This document shows positions 27,084-35,677 of a DNA stretch of 64,000 nucleotides, one piece after another. The DNA comes from Pseudomonadota bacterium. GTDB taxonomy: Bacteria; Pseudomonadota; Alphaproteobacteria; Acetobacterales; Acetobacteraceae. Numbering within the stretch: position 1 is the stretch's first letter; every line of letters begins with the position of its first letter. The notes under the pieces were generated by a model. The model was given only the letters and a program-made list of their open reading frames with translations, ran no database searches and was not told where the DNA came from. Location: assembly GCA_021845985.1 (NCBI GenBank), contig JAJZES010000034.1, positions 49,484-113,483 of the forward strand, in the 5' to 3' direction. Made by a program: the position numbers and the translations under genes.

Positions 27084-28652
27084 GTGGCGCCGCCCGCCCC
27101 CCCTGCCCCACGGGCGCTGACCTGGCGCGACTGGGTCGGGTTTTTCGCCATGGTGTTTGGCATGTTCATGGCGATTCTGGACATCCAGATCGTCAGCGCC
27201 TCGATCGACGAAATCCAGGCCGGGCTGTCGGCCAGCCCGGACGAAGCGTCCTGGGTGCAGACCAGCTACCTGATCGCCGAGATCGTCATGATCCCGCTGT
27301 CCGGCTGGCTGTCGCGGCTGCTCTCGACGCGCGTGCTGTTCACGCTGAGCGCTGCCGGGTTCACGCTGTTTTCGCTGCTCTGTGCCTCGGCCACCTCGCT
27401 CGGTGCGATGGTGGTCTATCGCGCCGCGCAGGGGTTCATCGGCGGGGCGATGATCCCGACCGTGTTCGCCACCACGTTTCTGCTGTTTCCCGGACAGAAG
27501 CGGGCGCAGATGTCGGTGTTGATCGGCCTCGTCGCGACGATGGCGCCGACCATCGGCCCGACGCTCGGCGGCTGGCTGACGCAGGTGCTGTCGTGGCACT
27601 GGCTGTTCCTGATCAACGTGCCGTTCGGGCTGCTGACCGTGGTGCTGGTGTGGCGGCTGCTCGACATCGACCGGCCGGACCGCTCGCTGGCGCGCAGTTT
27701 CGACCTCATCGGGCTGACGCTGATGGCGGCGTTTCTCGGCGCCCTGGAATATGTGCTGGAGGAAGGCAACCGCAACGACTGGTTTGAGGACAGCACGATC
27801 ACCACATTCGCCCTGGTTTCGGCGGTCAGCGGCGTGTTGTTTTTCTGGCGCATGCTGGTGCGGCGCGACCCGATGGTGGAGCTGCGCGCCTTCCGCAACA
27901 AGAACTTCGCCGCCGGCTGCCTGTTCAGCTTTGTGCTCGGCACCGGGCTTTACGGCGGCGTCTATGTCGTGCCGCTGTTTCTCGGCCGGGTGCGCGGCTA
28001 CGATTCGCTGCAGATCGGCGAGACGATGTTCGTCACCGGCATTGCCATGTTCCTGGCCTCGCCGATTGCCGGGATTCTTTCCTCCAAGGTCGATCCGCGG
28101 CGCATGCTGGCCGCCGGGCTGCTGATGTTCGGGCTGTCGCTGTGGTGGCTTGGTCATCTGACCAGCCAGTCGGCGTTCTGGGAGATGCTGGGGCCGCAGA
28201 TGCTGCGCGGCTTCTCGATGATGTTCGTGATGCTGCCGACCAACACCCTGGCGCTCGGGATGCTGCCGCCGCAGCAGGTGAAGAACGCCTCCGGCCTCTA
28301 CAACCTGATGCGCAATCTCGGCGGGGCGGTCGGTCTGGCGATGATCAACTCCATCGCCACGTCGCGACTGGCGCAGCATCGGCTGCATCTCGACGAGCGG
28401 GTGACATGGGCGCGCGCCGGCGCGGTGCGCATGCTGGACAGCATGACGGCGGCGATGACGCCGCATCTGCAGGGCGACGCCGCCGCCGCGGCGCTGCGGC
28501 GGCTGGCGCTGCTGGTCGAGCGCGAGGCGCTGACCCTGGCCTACAACGACGTGCTGCTGATGATGGCGCTGGCGTTCTTCATCGCCATCCCGCTGACCTT
28601 CGTCCTCGCCCGGCCAATGGCGGCAACAGGCGGCGGTGGCGACGGGCATTAG
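27084..28652 (+). CDS. emrB: EmrB-type MFS efflux transporter (DHA2 family)
   Basis: The 522-residue protein has 14 predicted membrane segments and belongs to the DHA2 group of proton-driven drug exporters. Typical motifs are MAILDIQIVSASIDEI in helix 1 and the motif C-like GPTLGGWLTQVLSWHWLFLI in helix 5. It starts with GTG 3 bases after emrA. With EmrA and a TolC-like channel (not in the window) it should form a tripartite pump for hydrophobic drugs or uncouplers. It is the last native gene before the integrated element. Confidence 0.9.
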   Translation: MAPPAPPAPRALTWRDWVGFFAMVFGMFMAILDIQIVSASIDEIQAGLSASPDEASWVQTSYLIAEIVMIPLSGWLSRLLSTRVLFTLSAAGFTLFSLLCASATSLGAMVVYRAAQGFIGGAMIPTVFATTFLLFPGQKRAQMSVLIGLVATMAPTIGPTLGGWLTQVLSWHWLFLINVPFGLLTVVLVWRLLDIDRPDRSLARSFDLIGLTLMAAFLGALEYVLEEGNRNDWFEDSTITTFALVSAVSGVLFFWRMLVRRDPMVELRAFRNKNFAAGCLFSFVLGTGLYGGVYVVPLFLGRVRGYDSLQIGETMFVTGIAMFLASPIAGILSSKVDPRRMLAAGLLMFGLSLWWLGHLTSQSAFWEMLGPQMLRGFSMMFVMLPTNTLALGMLPPQQVKNASGLYNLMRNLGGAVGLAMINSIATSRLAQHRLHLDERVTWARAGAVRMLDSMTAAMTPHLQGDAAAAALRRLALLVEREALTLAYNDVLLMMALAFFIAIPLTFVLARPMAATGGGGDGH

Positions 28653-28689
28653 CGGCAGCGCAGCGCGCCCCGTTACCGGCGCCGGGGAA

Positions 28690-28738
28690 TGGTCGGAGCG
28701 GCGGGATTCGAACCCACGACCCCCAGTCCCCCAGACTG
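28690..28738. repeat. att core, displaced copy (tRNA-Pro 3' fragment)
   Basis: These 49 bases are identical to 38984-39032 and correspond to the CCA end, T arm and part of the anticodon arm of tRNA-Pro on the minus strand. The match ends sharply on both sides. The 5' half of the tRNA is absent here, so this is the displaced attachment-site copy and not a tRNA gene. Confidence 0.92.
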
Positions 28739-28762
28739 CGCGTCGGCTCCCAACCGAAACGC

Positions 28763-28903
28763 TGGAAGCACTCGCAAGCCATCGTCAACCCTTGAAACCT
28801 TAAGCTGGAGGCCGCATGTCTCGAAAGCGCACCAGTCAAAGCTACCTTACGCCGCCGTAATCCATTGCTTCCAACCGGCCGAGGTGCTTCCACGGTGCTT
28901 CCA
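28763..28903. promoter_or_regulatory. Integrase arm-type sites, left end (GCTTCCA repeats)
   Basis: GCTTCCA occurs at 28867-28873, 28886-28892 and 28897-28903, and in reverse (TGGAAGC) at 28763-28769. Two copies are spaced by 11 bases, one helical turn. The same heptamer, with the same 11-base spacing, recurs just inside the other end of the element. This fits arm-type binding sites for the integrase N-terminal domain. Confidence 0.6.
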
Positions 28904-28926
28904 GTCGGCGGGCAGTCGAGGGCAGC

Positions 28927-30183
28927 ATGATCGAGACGACAAAGTTCACCCGGACCACGGTTGCGCGGCTTGGATGTCCGCCGGGCCGTGGCGAGGCTTT
29001 CCATTGGGATGCCGACCTGCCGGGCTTCGGCCTGCGCTGCCTCGCGTCGGGGGTGCGACGGTACGTCGTGCAATATCGTACCAAGCTGGGGGGTCAGCGG
29101 CGCGTCTCGCTGGGCGATCCGGGGACGGTCAAGCTCGACGAAGCACGCGACAAGGCGCGCGACATGCTGGCGCAGGTGCGTCTCGGTGGCGATCCGCATG
29201 CCGCCCAGCAGGATGCGCGCCGGCAAGCTCGCGAGGCCGTGCGCGTGAGTGCCCTGGTGGACGGTTATCTGGCTGCGGCAGCCAAGCGGATGCGCCCGCG
29301 CTCCCTGATCGAGACGAAACGGCATCTGAGCGAGCACGGCAAGCCGCTGCATGAGCGCATCGCGGCCGAGGTGGACCGGCGCGAGGTGGCCACGCTGCTG
29401 GCCAGCATCGCCGAGCGGTCGGGCGGCGTGACAGCCAACCGGGTGCGGTCAAGCCTGTCGGCAATGTGGACGTGGGCAGTGATGGCCGGCTTGCAGGATG
29501 CCAACCCGGTTGCGCTCACGGCCAAGCCTGCGATTGAAGCGAGCCGCGAGCGGGTGCTGAGCGATGCGGAACTGGCGGCGACCTGGCACGCGACGGGCGG
29601 CGATGCGGACCATGACCGGATCGTGCGGCTTCTGATGCTGACCGGCTGCCGGCGCGATGAGGTCGGGCGCATGCGCTGGTCGGAACTGGATGGCGATGTG
29701 TGGACGCTGCCGGCACTCCGGGCCAAGAACGGGCTGGCGCACGAGTTGCCGCTGCCGGCACTGGCGATTGCCCAGTTGCCACCGCGGCGCACGCTCCCGG
29801 CAACGGCTGTTAATGACGCGCCAGCGCGGCAGCGGGGCGCCGTCTTTGGCGAGACGGAAGCGGGCTTCTCGGGCTGGTCTCGGTGCAAGGCAAGGCTCGA
29901 TGCGCGGCTGGCGGCCGGCGGCGCGGAAGGCGCGCCCTGGACGCTGCATGACCTTCGCCGCACCTTCGTTACGCGTATGAACGACATGGGGGTGGCCGAG
30001 CCGCATGTGATCGAGGCACTGGTCAACCATCACAGCGGCACGGCGAAGCGCGGCGTGGCAGGCGTCTATAACCGGAGTGCCTACCGGGAGCAGAAGCGCA
30101 CCGCGCTTACCACATGGGCGGACCACCTCGCCGCGCTTGTAGGACAGTCCGCGGCGAACGCCGCGACCATCAGGCGCGGGTGA
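28927..30183 (+). CDS. int: Tyrosine integrase of the island
   Basis: The 418-residue protein is a P4-like phage integrase. The N-terminal Arm-DNA-binding domain (DUF4102 type, about residues 5-90) contains DADLPGFGLRC and GQRRVSLGDPG. A SAM-like core-binding domain follows (about 105-195). The catalytic domain has the arginine in TGCRRDEVGRMRW (near 240), HDLRRTF (near 342), VNHHSG (near 363), and the nucleophilic tyrosine in VYNRS (near 378). The gene starts about 190 bases inside the displaced att copy, pointing inward. It should catalyse insertion at tRNA-Pro(GGG). The stop overlaps the next start. Confidence 0.95.
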   Translation: MIETTKFTRTTVARLGCPPGRGEAFHWDADLPGFGLRCLASGVRRYVVQYRTKLGGQRRVSLGDPGTVKLDEARDKARDMLAQVRLGGDPHAAQQDARRQAREAVRVSALVDGYLAAAAKRMRPRSLIETKRHLSEHGKPLHERIAAEVDRREVATLLASIAERSGGVTANRVRSSLSAMWTWAVMAGLQDANPVALTAKPAIEASRERVLSDAELAATWHATGGDADHDRIVRLLMLTGCRRDEVGRMRWSELDGDVWTLPALRAKNGLAHELPLPALAIAQLPPRRTLPATAVNDAPARQRGAVFGETEAGFSGWSRCKARLDARLAAGGAEGAPWTLHDLRRTFVTRMNDMGVAEPHVIEALVNHHSGTAKRGVAGVYNRSAYREQKRTALTTWADHLAALVGQSAANAATIRRG

Positions 30184-30581
30184 TGGCGAAGGGCAAGCAC
30201 GGGACGCGGCTGCACGGAGTGCCGCCGATCGCACAGATGCAAGCGGCGCGCAGGCTGCATCGGCCAACTGTGCTAAGCGACGGTGCTGGCGATCCGACGA
30301 TCGGGGGGTTGCGGGCAATTCTTGCCAACATCAATGCTGCGCACTCGCTTGTGCCGCGCGGTCGGGGTGGCCGACTCGACACAGGGAAGCTGCTGCGGGT
30401 GCTGGATGTCTTGGAGAAAGCGCAGGTGCCACTTCGCTGCCACGCGGACGCGGAAGCGGTTTACGTGCTCTCGCAACTCGCTCCGCCGAACAGGATGCAG
30501 CCGGCGACGGCACGGGCGATCCTGCGCCGCCTTGTGGACCTCCAGCGTCGGGCGGGGCTACGGCCCATTCGTTCGCCCTGA
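30183..30581 (+). CDS. Hypothetical protein downstream of the integrase
   Basis: The 132-residue basic protein is not recognised. Its ATG shares a base with the integrase stop codon, so it is translated from the same message. Residues 45-60 read GDPTIGGLRAILANIN, and the C-terminal half is predicted helical, rich in Leu, Arg and Ala. There is no signal peptide, membrane segment or cysteine cluster. Small proteins in this position of integrated islands can be directionality factors, but nothing here proves that role. Confidence 0.5.
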   Translation: MAKGKHGTRLHGVPPIAQMQAARRLHRPTVLSDGAGDPTIGGLRAILANINAAHSLVPRGRGGRLDTGKLLRVLDVLEKAQVPLRCHADAEAVYVLSQLAPPNRMQPATARAILRRLVDLQRRAGLRPIRSP

Positions 30582-30584
30582 CGG

Positions 30585-30621
30585 TATAATTCGTCACTGC
30601 CCATTGTTGGTCCTACAGTAG
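30585..30621 (+). promoter_or_regulatory. alpA promoter element and palindrome
   Basis: A perfect -10 hexamer TATAAT lies at 30585-30590 with no good -35, so activation may be needed. The palindrome CTACAGTAG at 30613-30621 sits between the predicted transcription start and the alpA ATG. The same palindrome appears in two other gene-free intervals of the element (33616-33624 and, with a G centre, 38354-38362). Confidence 0.55.
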
Positions 30622-30636
30622 TGTTCAGAGGCCAAC

Positions 30637-30870
30637 ATGTCGCACCAGCAGCCTTCCTATCGGCCGGACTTCGGCGCCGCCGAGCCGCACCGTCTGCGCT
30701 CGCGAGCCGACGCCGCGCAGTTCCTTGGCGTCGCAGTCTCAACGCTTGAGCGTTGGGATCGAGAGGGCTTCGGCCCCGTGCCGGTCAAGATCGGCCCGCG
30801 GCGCATCGGCTACCGGACAGGCGATCTGGTCGCCTTCATCGAGACGCGGGCGGCGAAAGCCGCCGCCTGA
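30637..30870 (+). CDS. AlpA/excisionase-like helix-turn-helix regulator
   Basis: The 77-residue protein has the MerR-like HTH of the AlpA/Xis group. The segment RSRADAAQFLGVAVSTLERWDREGFGPVPVKIGPRRIGYRTGDLVAFI covers nearly the whole protein. AlpA controls excision and early gene expression in P4-like satellites and Gram-negative PICIs. The gene precedes the replication genes and has its own TATAAT element. It is the most obvious candidate to bind the CTAC(A/G)GTAG palindromes. Confidence 0.8.
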   Translation: MSHQQPSYRPDFGAAEPHRLRSRADAAQFLGVAVSTLERWDREGFGPVPVKIGPRRIGYRTGDLVAFIETRAAKAAA

Positions 30871-30955
30871 AAAGGAAACGGCGACGGGGTGGAGGCACCC
30901 GTCGCCGTCGATCGCAACTCGGCGCTGTCAGGCGTCGAAACAGTTGGTGAACAAG

Positions 30956-32074
30956 ATGCAAGATACGCCTCCAAAACCCCCCGTTCAAGCGCCCGACGAA
31001 GCCGAGGCGCTGCGGTTTCTCTCCGCGCTCGATCACGATCCTTCCGCGCAGTTCGGTTTCCGCACCTGTGCCGATCACGGCGACGATCCGCGGTTGTCTG
31101 TCAAAGCCTATGGCACACTGGATTGTGGTATCCGGCAAAGTAGTGACCCTGCCAAGAACGGCAGGCCGTGCCATCCGGTCAATTTGCTGCGCTACATGCA
31201 GGGAATGGGCGCCGGCGCCTTCGTCGCCATCAACGGCCTGGACGGCCAGGGCCAGCGCGGGGCGAACGTGACCGGCATCCGCGCCCTGTTCGTGGACGCC
31301 GACAGCCGGCCCGAGGTCGAACGGCTGCGCGCCTTCATCGCCACTACGGGCTTGATGCCGACGGTGCTTGTCGCGAGCGGCGGCATTCACGAAGGCGTCG
31401 AGAAATTGCAGGGCTACTGGCGCATGGAGGGCTGCCCGGTCGCGGAGTTCCGCAACGGGCAACTCACGCTGATATCCCGGCTTGGCACCGATCCCGCGGT
31501 GCAGGACGCCGGCCGGGTGATGCGGCTGCCGGGCTTCTGGCATCAGAAGCGCGAGCCGCGGCAGACCCGCATCGTGTCACTGACCGATCACACCTATGAG
31601 TTCCGCAGCTTCATCGCGCGCGTGAAGGCCGAGCCGCAGATTGTCGATCCGTGGGCCGGCGGCCAGGGCAGAGGGCAGCCGACAGGACAGCGCCGGGCGA
31701 GCGGCACAACCACGGTGGCGGCCCTCCCAACGGCCCGCCTGCGCGCGCTGCTGGACGCCAGTGGCGGCCTGATAACTCCCGCGGTGCGCACCCTGCTGCG
31801 CGAGGCCGTGGCGCCATCGGAGGGTCAGCCGGGCAACCGGCATGCTGTGCTTGTCGCCGTCACCGCGCGCTGCATGCAAGCCGGCTGGCGCGGCAGCGAC
31901 GTGCGCGAGCTTGTGCTGCCCGTCATCAACGGCGACTGGGGAGATGGCGACTGGGGGTCGCACCTGGACGGCGTCATCGCCTGGACGGGTGAGCGGGAAG
32001 CTGCTGCCGTCGCTGCGATGTCGGCCGCGCCGAGCCGCATCGCCGCGGCCTTCCGGGCAGGGGGTGCGCGATGA
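30956..32074 (+). CDS. RepB-type DNA primase (archaeo-eukaryotic primase superfamily)
   Basis: The 372-residue protein has a primase core at about residues 15-225. The acidic motif GIRALFVDADSR lies near residue 110 and AGRVMRLPGFWHQKREPRQTRIV near 190, as in RepB-like primases of mobilisable plasmids and phage-derived elements. The remaining C-terminal part (about 240-372) is helical and may bind the helicase. The ATG at 30956 has GGTGA five bases upstream; an in-frame GTG at 30947 is an alternative. The stop overlaps the DUF3631 gene start. It probably primes replication of the element from the iteron region downstream. Confidence 0.8.
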   Translation: MQDTPPKPPVQAPDEAEALRFLSALDHDPSAQFGFRTCADHGDDPRLSVKAYGTLDCGIRQSSDPAKNGRPCHPVNLLRYMQGMGAGAFVAINGLDGQGQRGANVTGIRALFVDADSRPEVERLRAFIATTGLMPTVLVASGGIHEGVEKLQGYWRMEGCPVAEFRNGQLTLISRLGTDPAVQDAGRVMRLPGFWHQKREPRQTRIVSLTDHTYEFRSFIARVKAEPQIVDPWAGGQGRGQPTGQRRASGTTTVAALPTARLRALLDASGGLITPAVRTLLREAVAPSEGQPGNRHAVLVAVTARCMQAGWRGSDVRELVLPVINGDWGDGDWGSHLDGVIAWTGEREAAAVAAMSAAPSRIAAAFRAGGAR

Positions 32075-33597
32075 CCGCCGTAACCATGCCGCCCGCGACT
32101 GCGGCGCCGGTTGATACCGCGCCTATGACGGCGGTTGGCCCCGACGCGCTCTATGCAGCGTTGATCGCGCGCGCCGCGGCGCTGCTACAGGGCGCCGTTG
32201 GTGCAGCGGATCCGCTCGCCGCCGACGTTGTGCAGTCAGGGCTTCCCGAAAGCACGTTCAAGCCGCTGGCCAACGCCATCGCCAAGGCGACGGGCCTTGA
32301 CGGCGCCGTGATCCTGCGGCGGATGTTGAAAGCACGCGGCGCAAGCGAGGGGGCCGAGGCTACCGCAGCCGGGACCGGGGCACCATGCGCCGCCGATCCT
32401 GAGCCGAGCGCGTCACCGGCGCCGCTACGCCAGACGCTCCAGGCGATCGTGACCATGATCTCCAGTCGGGTCTACTGCTCCGCCGAGGCGGCGGATGCCT
32501 GCGCGCTATGGGCTGCCGGCACATGGGGCGTCTATCCACCGGGCGATACCGATGCCGGCCCGGATAACTACGCGCGGCTGCACATCCATGCGCCGGCAAA
32601 GCGGTGCGGCAAGAGCATGTTGCTGGAAGCCGTCGCACACATCGTGCGCCGGCCGCTTTCGGCAACCGATGTGAGCGAAGCTGCAATCTTCCGCACGATT
32701 GGGAGATACCAGCCCACGCTCTTGATCGACGAGGCTGACCAGTTGTTTGCGAAGAACCGGGATCTGACCGGCATCGTGAACTCGGGTTACGCCCGTACCG
32801 GCCGCGTGGTCCGCACGGTGGAGGTGCAGGCGCAAGGCGTGCGCAGTTTTGAGCCGGTCAGTTTCCCCACATTCGCGCCGGTGGCGCTTGCCGGTATCGG
32901 TGCCCTCCCCTCTACCATCGAGGATCGGTCCATACGGATCGAGTTGCAGCGCCAGCCGCGCGAGCGGAGGGGGCAGCGTATCGGGCTTCGCGAGCTGGCC
33001 GCTCTGCGGAAGAGGATCACGCCGCACCTGATGGCGCACGCCGACGCCATCGGTGCCGCGATGGAGACTGGTGTACGCGACAGCGAAATCCCCGCTGCGC
33101 TGCACGATCGCGACATGGACAATTGGCGCCCGCTGCTCGCGCTGGCCAAGCTCGCCGGAGCCGATTGGCTTGTCCGCGCACAGCGGGCCGCCGAGGTGCT
33201 GTGCAAGTCAAGCGCGGACGGGGACAAGGGTAATGAGTGGGCGCTGCGGCAAGTCGTAGCGTTCATTACCGAGCGGCGCGCTGCGGTGGTTGCGGAATGG
33301 CGGGCATGGGTAGCAGTCGGGCGCAAGACCGTTCCGCCACTTGCAGGACGCCCAGGCATACAGCGCCCTGCGGCGGCCTGCCATTTCGTCGCGTCCGACA
33401 CCTTAGCCGGCTGGTTGCTGGCGAAGGACGACAGCGGCTTCGGCGACATGCGGGACGCGGGCAGCGTCAAGCTCCGCGTCGCCCGCCTGCTCCGCGGCTT
33501 CGGGGTACAACCCACGCTCCGCCGGGTCGGCGGCGCGCCGACGCGCGGCTACGAGGTGCCGGCAATCCGGGCGGTGTGGCGGAGATACCGCCAATGA
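32071..33597 (+). CDS. DUF3631 P-loop ATPase (replicative helicase-like)
   Basis: The 508-residue protein has a nucleotide-binding core starting near residue 160. The Walker A variant APAKRCGKSMLLE lies near residue 175 and Walker B TLLIDEAD near 217, followed by a sensor-like region near 270. The DUF3631 domain occupies about residues 320-500. Proteins of this type sit beside primases in plasmids and satellites and are presumed to unwind or load at the origin. The first 120 residues are Ala-rich and low in complexity. It overlaps the primase gene by four bases (ATGA). The helicase function is inferred from context. Confidence 0.8.
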   Translation: MTAVTMPPATAAPVDTAPMTAVGPDALYAALIARAAALLQGAVGAADPLAADVVQSGLPESTFKPLANAIAKATGLDGAVILRRMLKARGASEGAEATAAGTGAPCAADPEPSASPAPLRQTLQAIVTMISSRVYCSAEAADACALWAAGTWGVYPPGDTDAGPDNYARLHIHAPAKRCGKSMLLEAVAHIVRRPLSATDVSEAAIFRTIGRYQPTLLIDEADQLFAKNRDLTGIVNSGYARTGRVVRTVEVQAQGVRSFEPVSFPTFAPVALAGIGALPSTIEDRSIRIELQRQPRERRGQRIGLRELAALRKRITPHLMAHADAIGAAMETGVRDSEIPAALHDRDMDNWRPLLALAKLAGADWLVRAQRAAEVLCKSSADGDKGNEWALRQVVAFITERRAAVVAEWRAWVAVGRKTVPPLAGRPGIQRPAAACHFVASDTLAGWLLAKDDSGFGDMRDAGSVKLRVARLLRGFGVQPTLRRVGGAPTRGYEVPAIRAVWRRYRQ

Positions 33598-33615
33598 TGC
33601 GGCACCTATTGGCCA

Positions 33616-33624
33616 CTACAGTAG
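33616..33624. promoter_or_regulatory. CTACAGTAG palindrome before the origin region
   Basis: This is an identical copy of the palindrome that lies upstream of alpA (30613-30621). It sits 18 bases after the DUF3631 stop and 57 bases before the large inverted repeat of the candidate origin. Confidence 0.45.
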
Positions 33625-33680
33625 GGGCGACATACCGCCGGGCGCCTCGCGCGTGCTCCCGGAGGGTGTTTCCTATAGGC

Positions 33681-33861
33681 CCCCCCGATTTAGTCGTTAC
33701 GTCGTTACGGGCGCCCGGAGAGTCGCGGAAATCTGCCGTTTTTTTTGGCGTAACGACCCGTCTGGAGGGCAGCGGGGTCGCGGAGGATCGTTACGCCAAT
33801 TTTGGGCTGTTTTCTGCGGGTTCCCCGGTGTCCGTAACGACGTAACGACTGAATTGGGGGG
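33681..33861. repeat. Candidate replication origin: six TCGTTACG iterons in nested inverted repeats
   Basis: The octamer TCGTTACG occurs six times: on the plus strand at 33694, 33702 and 33788, and on the minus strand at 33749-33756, 33833-33840 and 33841-33848. Outer 30-base arms (33681-33710 and 33832-33861) are inverted repeats matching at 28 of 30 positions. Inner arms (33745-33756 and 33788-33799) match over 12 bases. The interval also has an eight-T run and other T-rich patches. It fills most of the 339-base gene-free stretch 33598-33936, directly behind the primase and ATPase genes, where a satellite origin would be expected. Confidence 0.7.
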
Positions 33862-33936
33862 CATAGAGGAGCGGCGCACTCTGCGCCGCCCAGCGACCTT
33901 CATCATGTTCGTATAAGACAATAGGGAATAACCATC

Positions 33937-34698
33937 ATGCCCCGCCAACGCGGCACGGACCCCGCACCCCCAGAGTCCCAGTACAGGGAGGCATTGGAAG
34001 CAGCACATGCCGAGGCGGCCAAAGTTGGCCCGCAGGACCGTATATTGGCGGCCGACATCCTGCCGCCTCTCCCCCATACGCCAGATATGCTGTTCGCGCA
34101 GGCCGTGCTGATGCCGGCTGGGGTTGGAGGGGGCAGTGGGCGTAGTAAATGGGCCGATATGCCGCTTGCACAGGTTGACCCGCGCGCACCTTGGAAACTC
34201 GACGGCGTGCTTGGTTTGGTGCAGCGCGTCGGCTACGGCAGTTTCGTGATAATCGAACCTTATTGGGGTAGTGGCGATCGGCGCAGCGGCGGAGGCTGGA
34301 AAGCGATTCTGGTTGTTGCCCATGATGGCGGTGTCAGCACGCATACTCTGGTACATGCCACATCACAAAGACCAGTTCGGTTTGACGATCGCTACTCGGC
34401 CGAGGCCGGGTTGCAGCCTACGGTGAACGCAGAGGGAGTTCCGCCTGCCAAATGGACGTGGGCGCCCCCGGCCGACGCTCATGGTGCGGTATGGACTGCA
34501 TTACCTGCTGAAAAGTCGAAGCCTGGAGTCGACGCGATAAGCTGGCGAGGCAACAAGGGACAATGGATCGTGGTTGAATGGACAGGCGCTATATTCGTTG
34601 TGCGCAAACGCAGTTTGATCCTTGATCCCAGCGGGCACCCCCGATGCTTTGCCGATATTTCGGCTGCCAAACGGTTTTGTGAAGGGGCTGACAGATGA
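33937..34698 (+). CDS. Hypothetical protein of the island (253 aa)
   Basis: I do not recognise this 253-residue protein. It has no signal peptide or membrane segment and reads as a soluble beta-rich protein (for example VGYGSFVIIEPYWG, KAILVVAHDGGVSTHTLVH and WIVVEWTGAIFVVRKRSLIL). Several conserved-looking tryptophans are present. It begins 75 bases after the candidate origin and its stop overlaps the next gene (ATGATG arrangement), so it heads a three-gene run. GC content looks lower than in the chromosomal genes. It could be replication-associated or cargo. Confidence 0.55.
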   Translation: MPRQRGTDPAPPESQYREALEAAHAEAAKVGPQDRILAADILPPLPHTPDMLFAQAVLMPAGVGGGSGRSKWADMPLAQVDPRAPWKLDGVLGLVQRVGYGSFVIIEPYWGSGDRRSGGGWKAILVVAHDGGVSTHTLVHATSQRPVRFDDRYSAEAGLQPTVNAEGVPPAKWTWAPPADAHGAVWTALPAEKSKPGVDAISWRGNKGQWIVVEWTGAIFVVRKRSLILDPSGHPRCFADISAAKRFCEGADR

Positions 34699-35417
34699 TG
34701 GCTACCACGAACCCTATCCCGGACGAGCATGACGTGAACGTGCTCTTTGACCATGCTGAGCGGCATGAGAGGGGGATTGCCGCATTGGCGGCACGCGCCG
34801 AATTGGCGTGCGCCACTGCCGAGGTTTGCAGCGCCTATCTGGCGGCGTTCGTCTGCTTCAACGAAGCGGTCGCGCGCGGCGAGGTGGCGAACGACGCGGT
34901 CAAGGTGCAGTTGCTCACCGTGCAGGCTGACGTATTCCGCGCATTCTTCGCCGCATGGCACCGGGGAGCAAGCACGCCCGACAACCTGCGCGTCGTAGAA
35001 GTCGCGGTGCATAGCTTTGTCCAGACGTTCGGATGCACCGATGATATCAGGGTGAAGGCAGAGCGGTGGCTGCTCGACGCGGTGGTCGGCCCTATGCGCC
35101 GGCTGCCAGTGCTCCCGGCTGTGCAGTCAGCCGATGGGGAGCCGTCGCGTAATTGGACTGGTCCGACGCTGGCCCATCCCGGCATGGGCGACGTGGGCAC
35201 CCGCCTCGCGTCACTTATGGACGCGCTACAGGGCGATGGCGGCGACATGCAGGGCGATGCCACCCGAGGGGCGGTCGAGGCGGTCAGGGATTCGATTGGC
35301 GCCGCGCTGGGGCGTGGTGTTGAGCCGGAGCGTATGCAGATCGCGCTCGACCACTGGCACGCCGCGACGGGTGGCCCGCGCATCGTGGTACATATCGGCG
35401 ATCAGCCGGGCACATGA
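34695..35417 (+). CDS. Hypothetical protein of the island (240 aa)
   Basis: The 240-residue acidic protein is not recognised. The first 130 residues are predicted all-helical (AERHERGIAALAARAELACA and following). A Gly/Asp-rich linker is followed by a C-terminal helical segment. There are no enzyme motifs, no membrane segment and no signal peptide. Its ATG overlaps the end of the preceding gene, so the two are probably co-expressed and may work together. Confidence 0.5.
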   Translation: MMATTNPIPDEHDVNVLFDHAERHERGIAALAARAELACATAEVCSAYLAAFVCFNEAVARGEVANDAVKVQLLTVQADVFRAFFAAWHRGASTPDNLRVVEVAVHSFVQTFGCTDDIRVKAERWLLDAVVGPMRRLPVLPAVQSADGEPSRNWTGPTLAHPGMGDVGTRLASLMDALQGDGGDMQGDATRGAVEAVRDSIGAALGRGVEPERMQIALDHWHAATGGPRIVVHIGDQPGT

Positions 35418-35434
35418 GATAGGAGACGCAACCA

Positions 35435-35662
35435 GTGGCAAAGCAGAAGCCTACGCTCAGCCGGTCCAACAAGCGCGCCTTCAAGCAGGCGATCGGCGAT
35501 GCGGCGGAGCACGCTGCCCTACTGCGCGCCGATCCCGCCGCTATTGAGCGCGCGGCCCGCCAGCGGGCGTTCGCGGATGTTGAGCGTCGGGCCGCGGGCA
35601 TGCCGACCGCGCAGCGCAAGCAGGCTGTCCGCTATATGACGCGCGGGATGCACCGCACCTGA
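35435..35662 (+). CDS. Small basic hypothetical protein of the island
   Basis: The 75-residue highly charged helical protein (starting MAKQKPTLSRSNKRAFKQ) is not recognised. It has the size and charge of small nucleic-acid-binding accessory proteins. It starts 17 bases after the preceding gene with AGGAGA upstream of the GTG start, ends the rightward run, and converges with the minus-strand HTH gene. Confidence 0.5.
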   Translation: MAKQKPTLSRSNKRAFKQAIGDAAEHAALLRADPAAIERAARQRAFADVERRAAGMPTAQRKQAVRYMTRGMHRT

Positions 35663-35677
35663 TCGCCGGCGGCGGGC

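Noticed and set aside
28690..28738. Second tRNA-Pro gene
   Set aside because: Only the 3' part of the tRNA is present. The sequence departs from the tRNA exactly at the edge of the 49-bp repeat, with no D arm or 5' acceptor strand, so it is an attachment-site copy.
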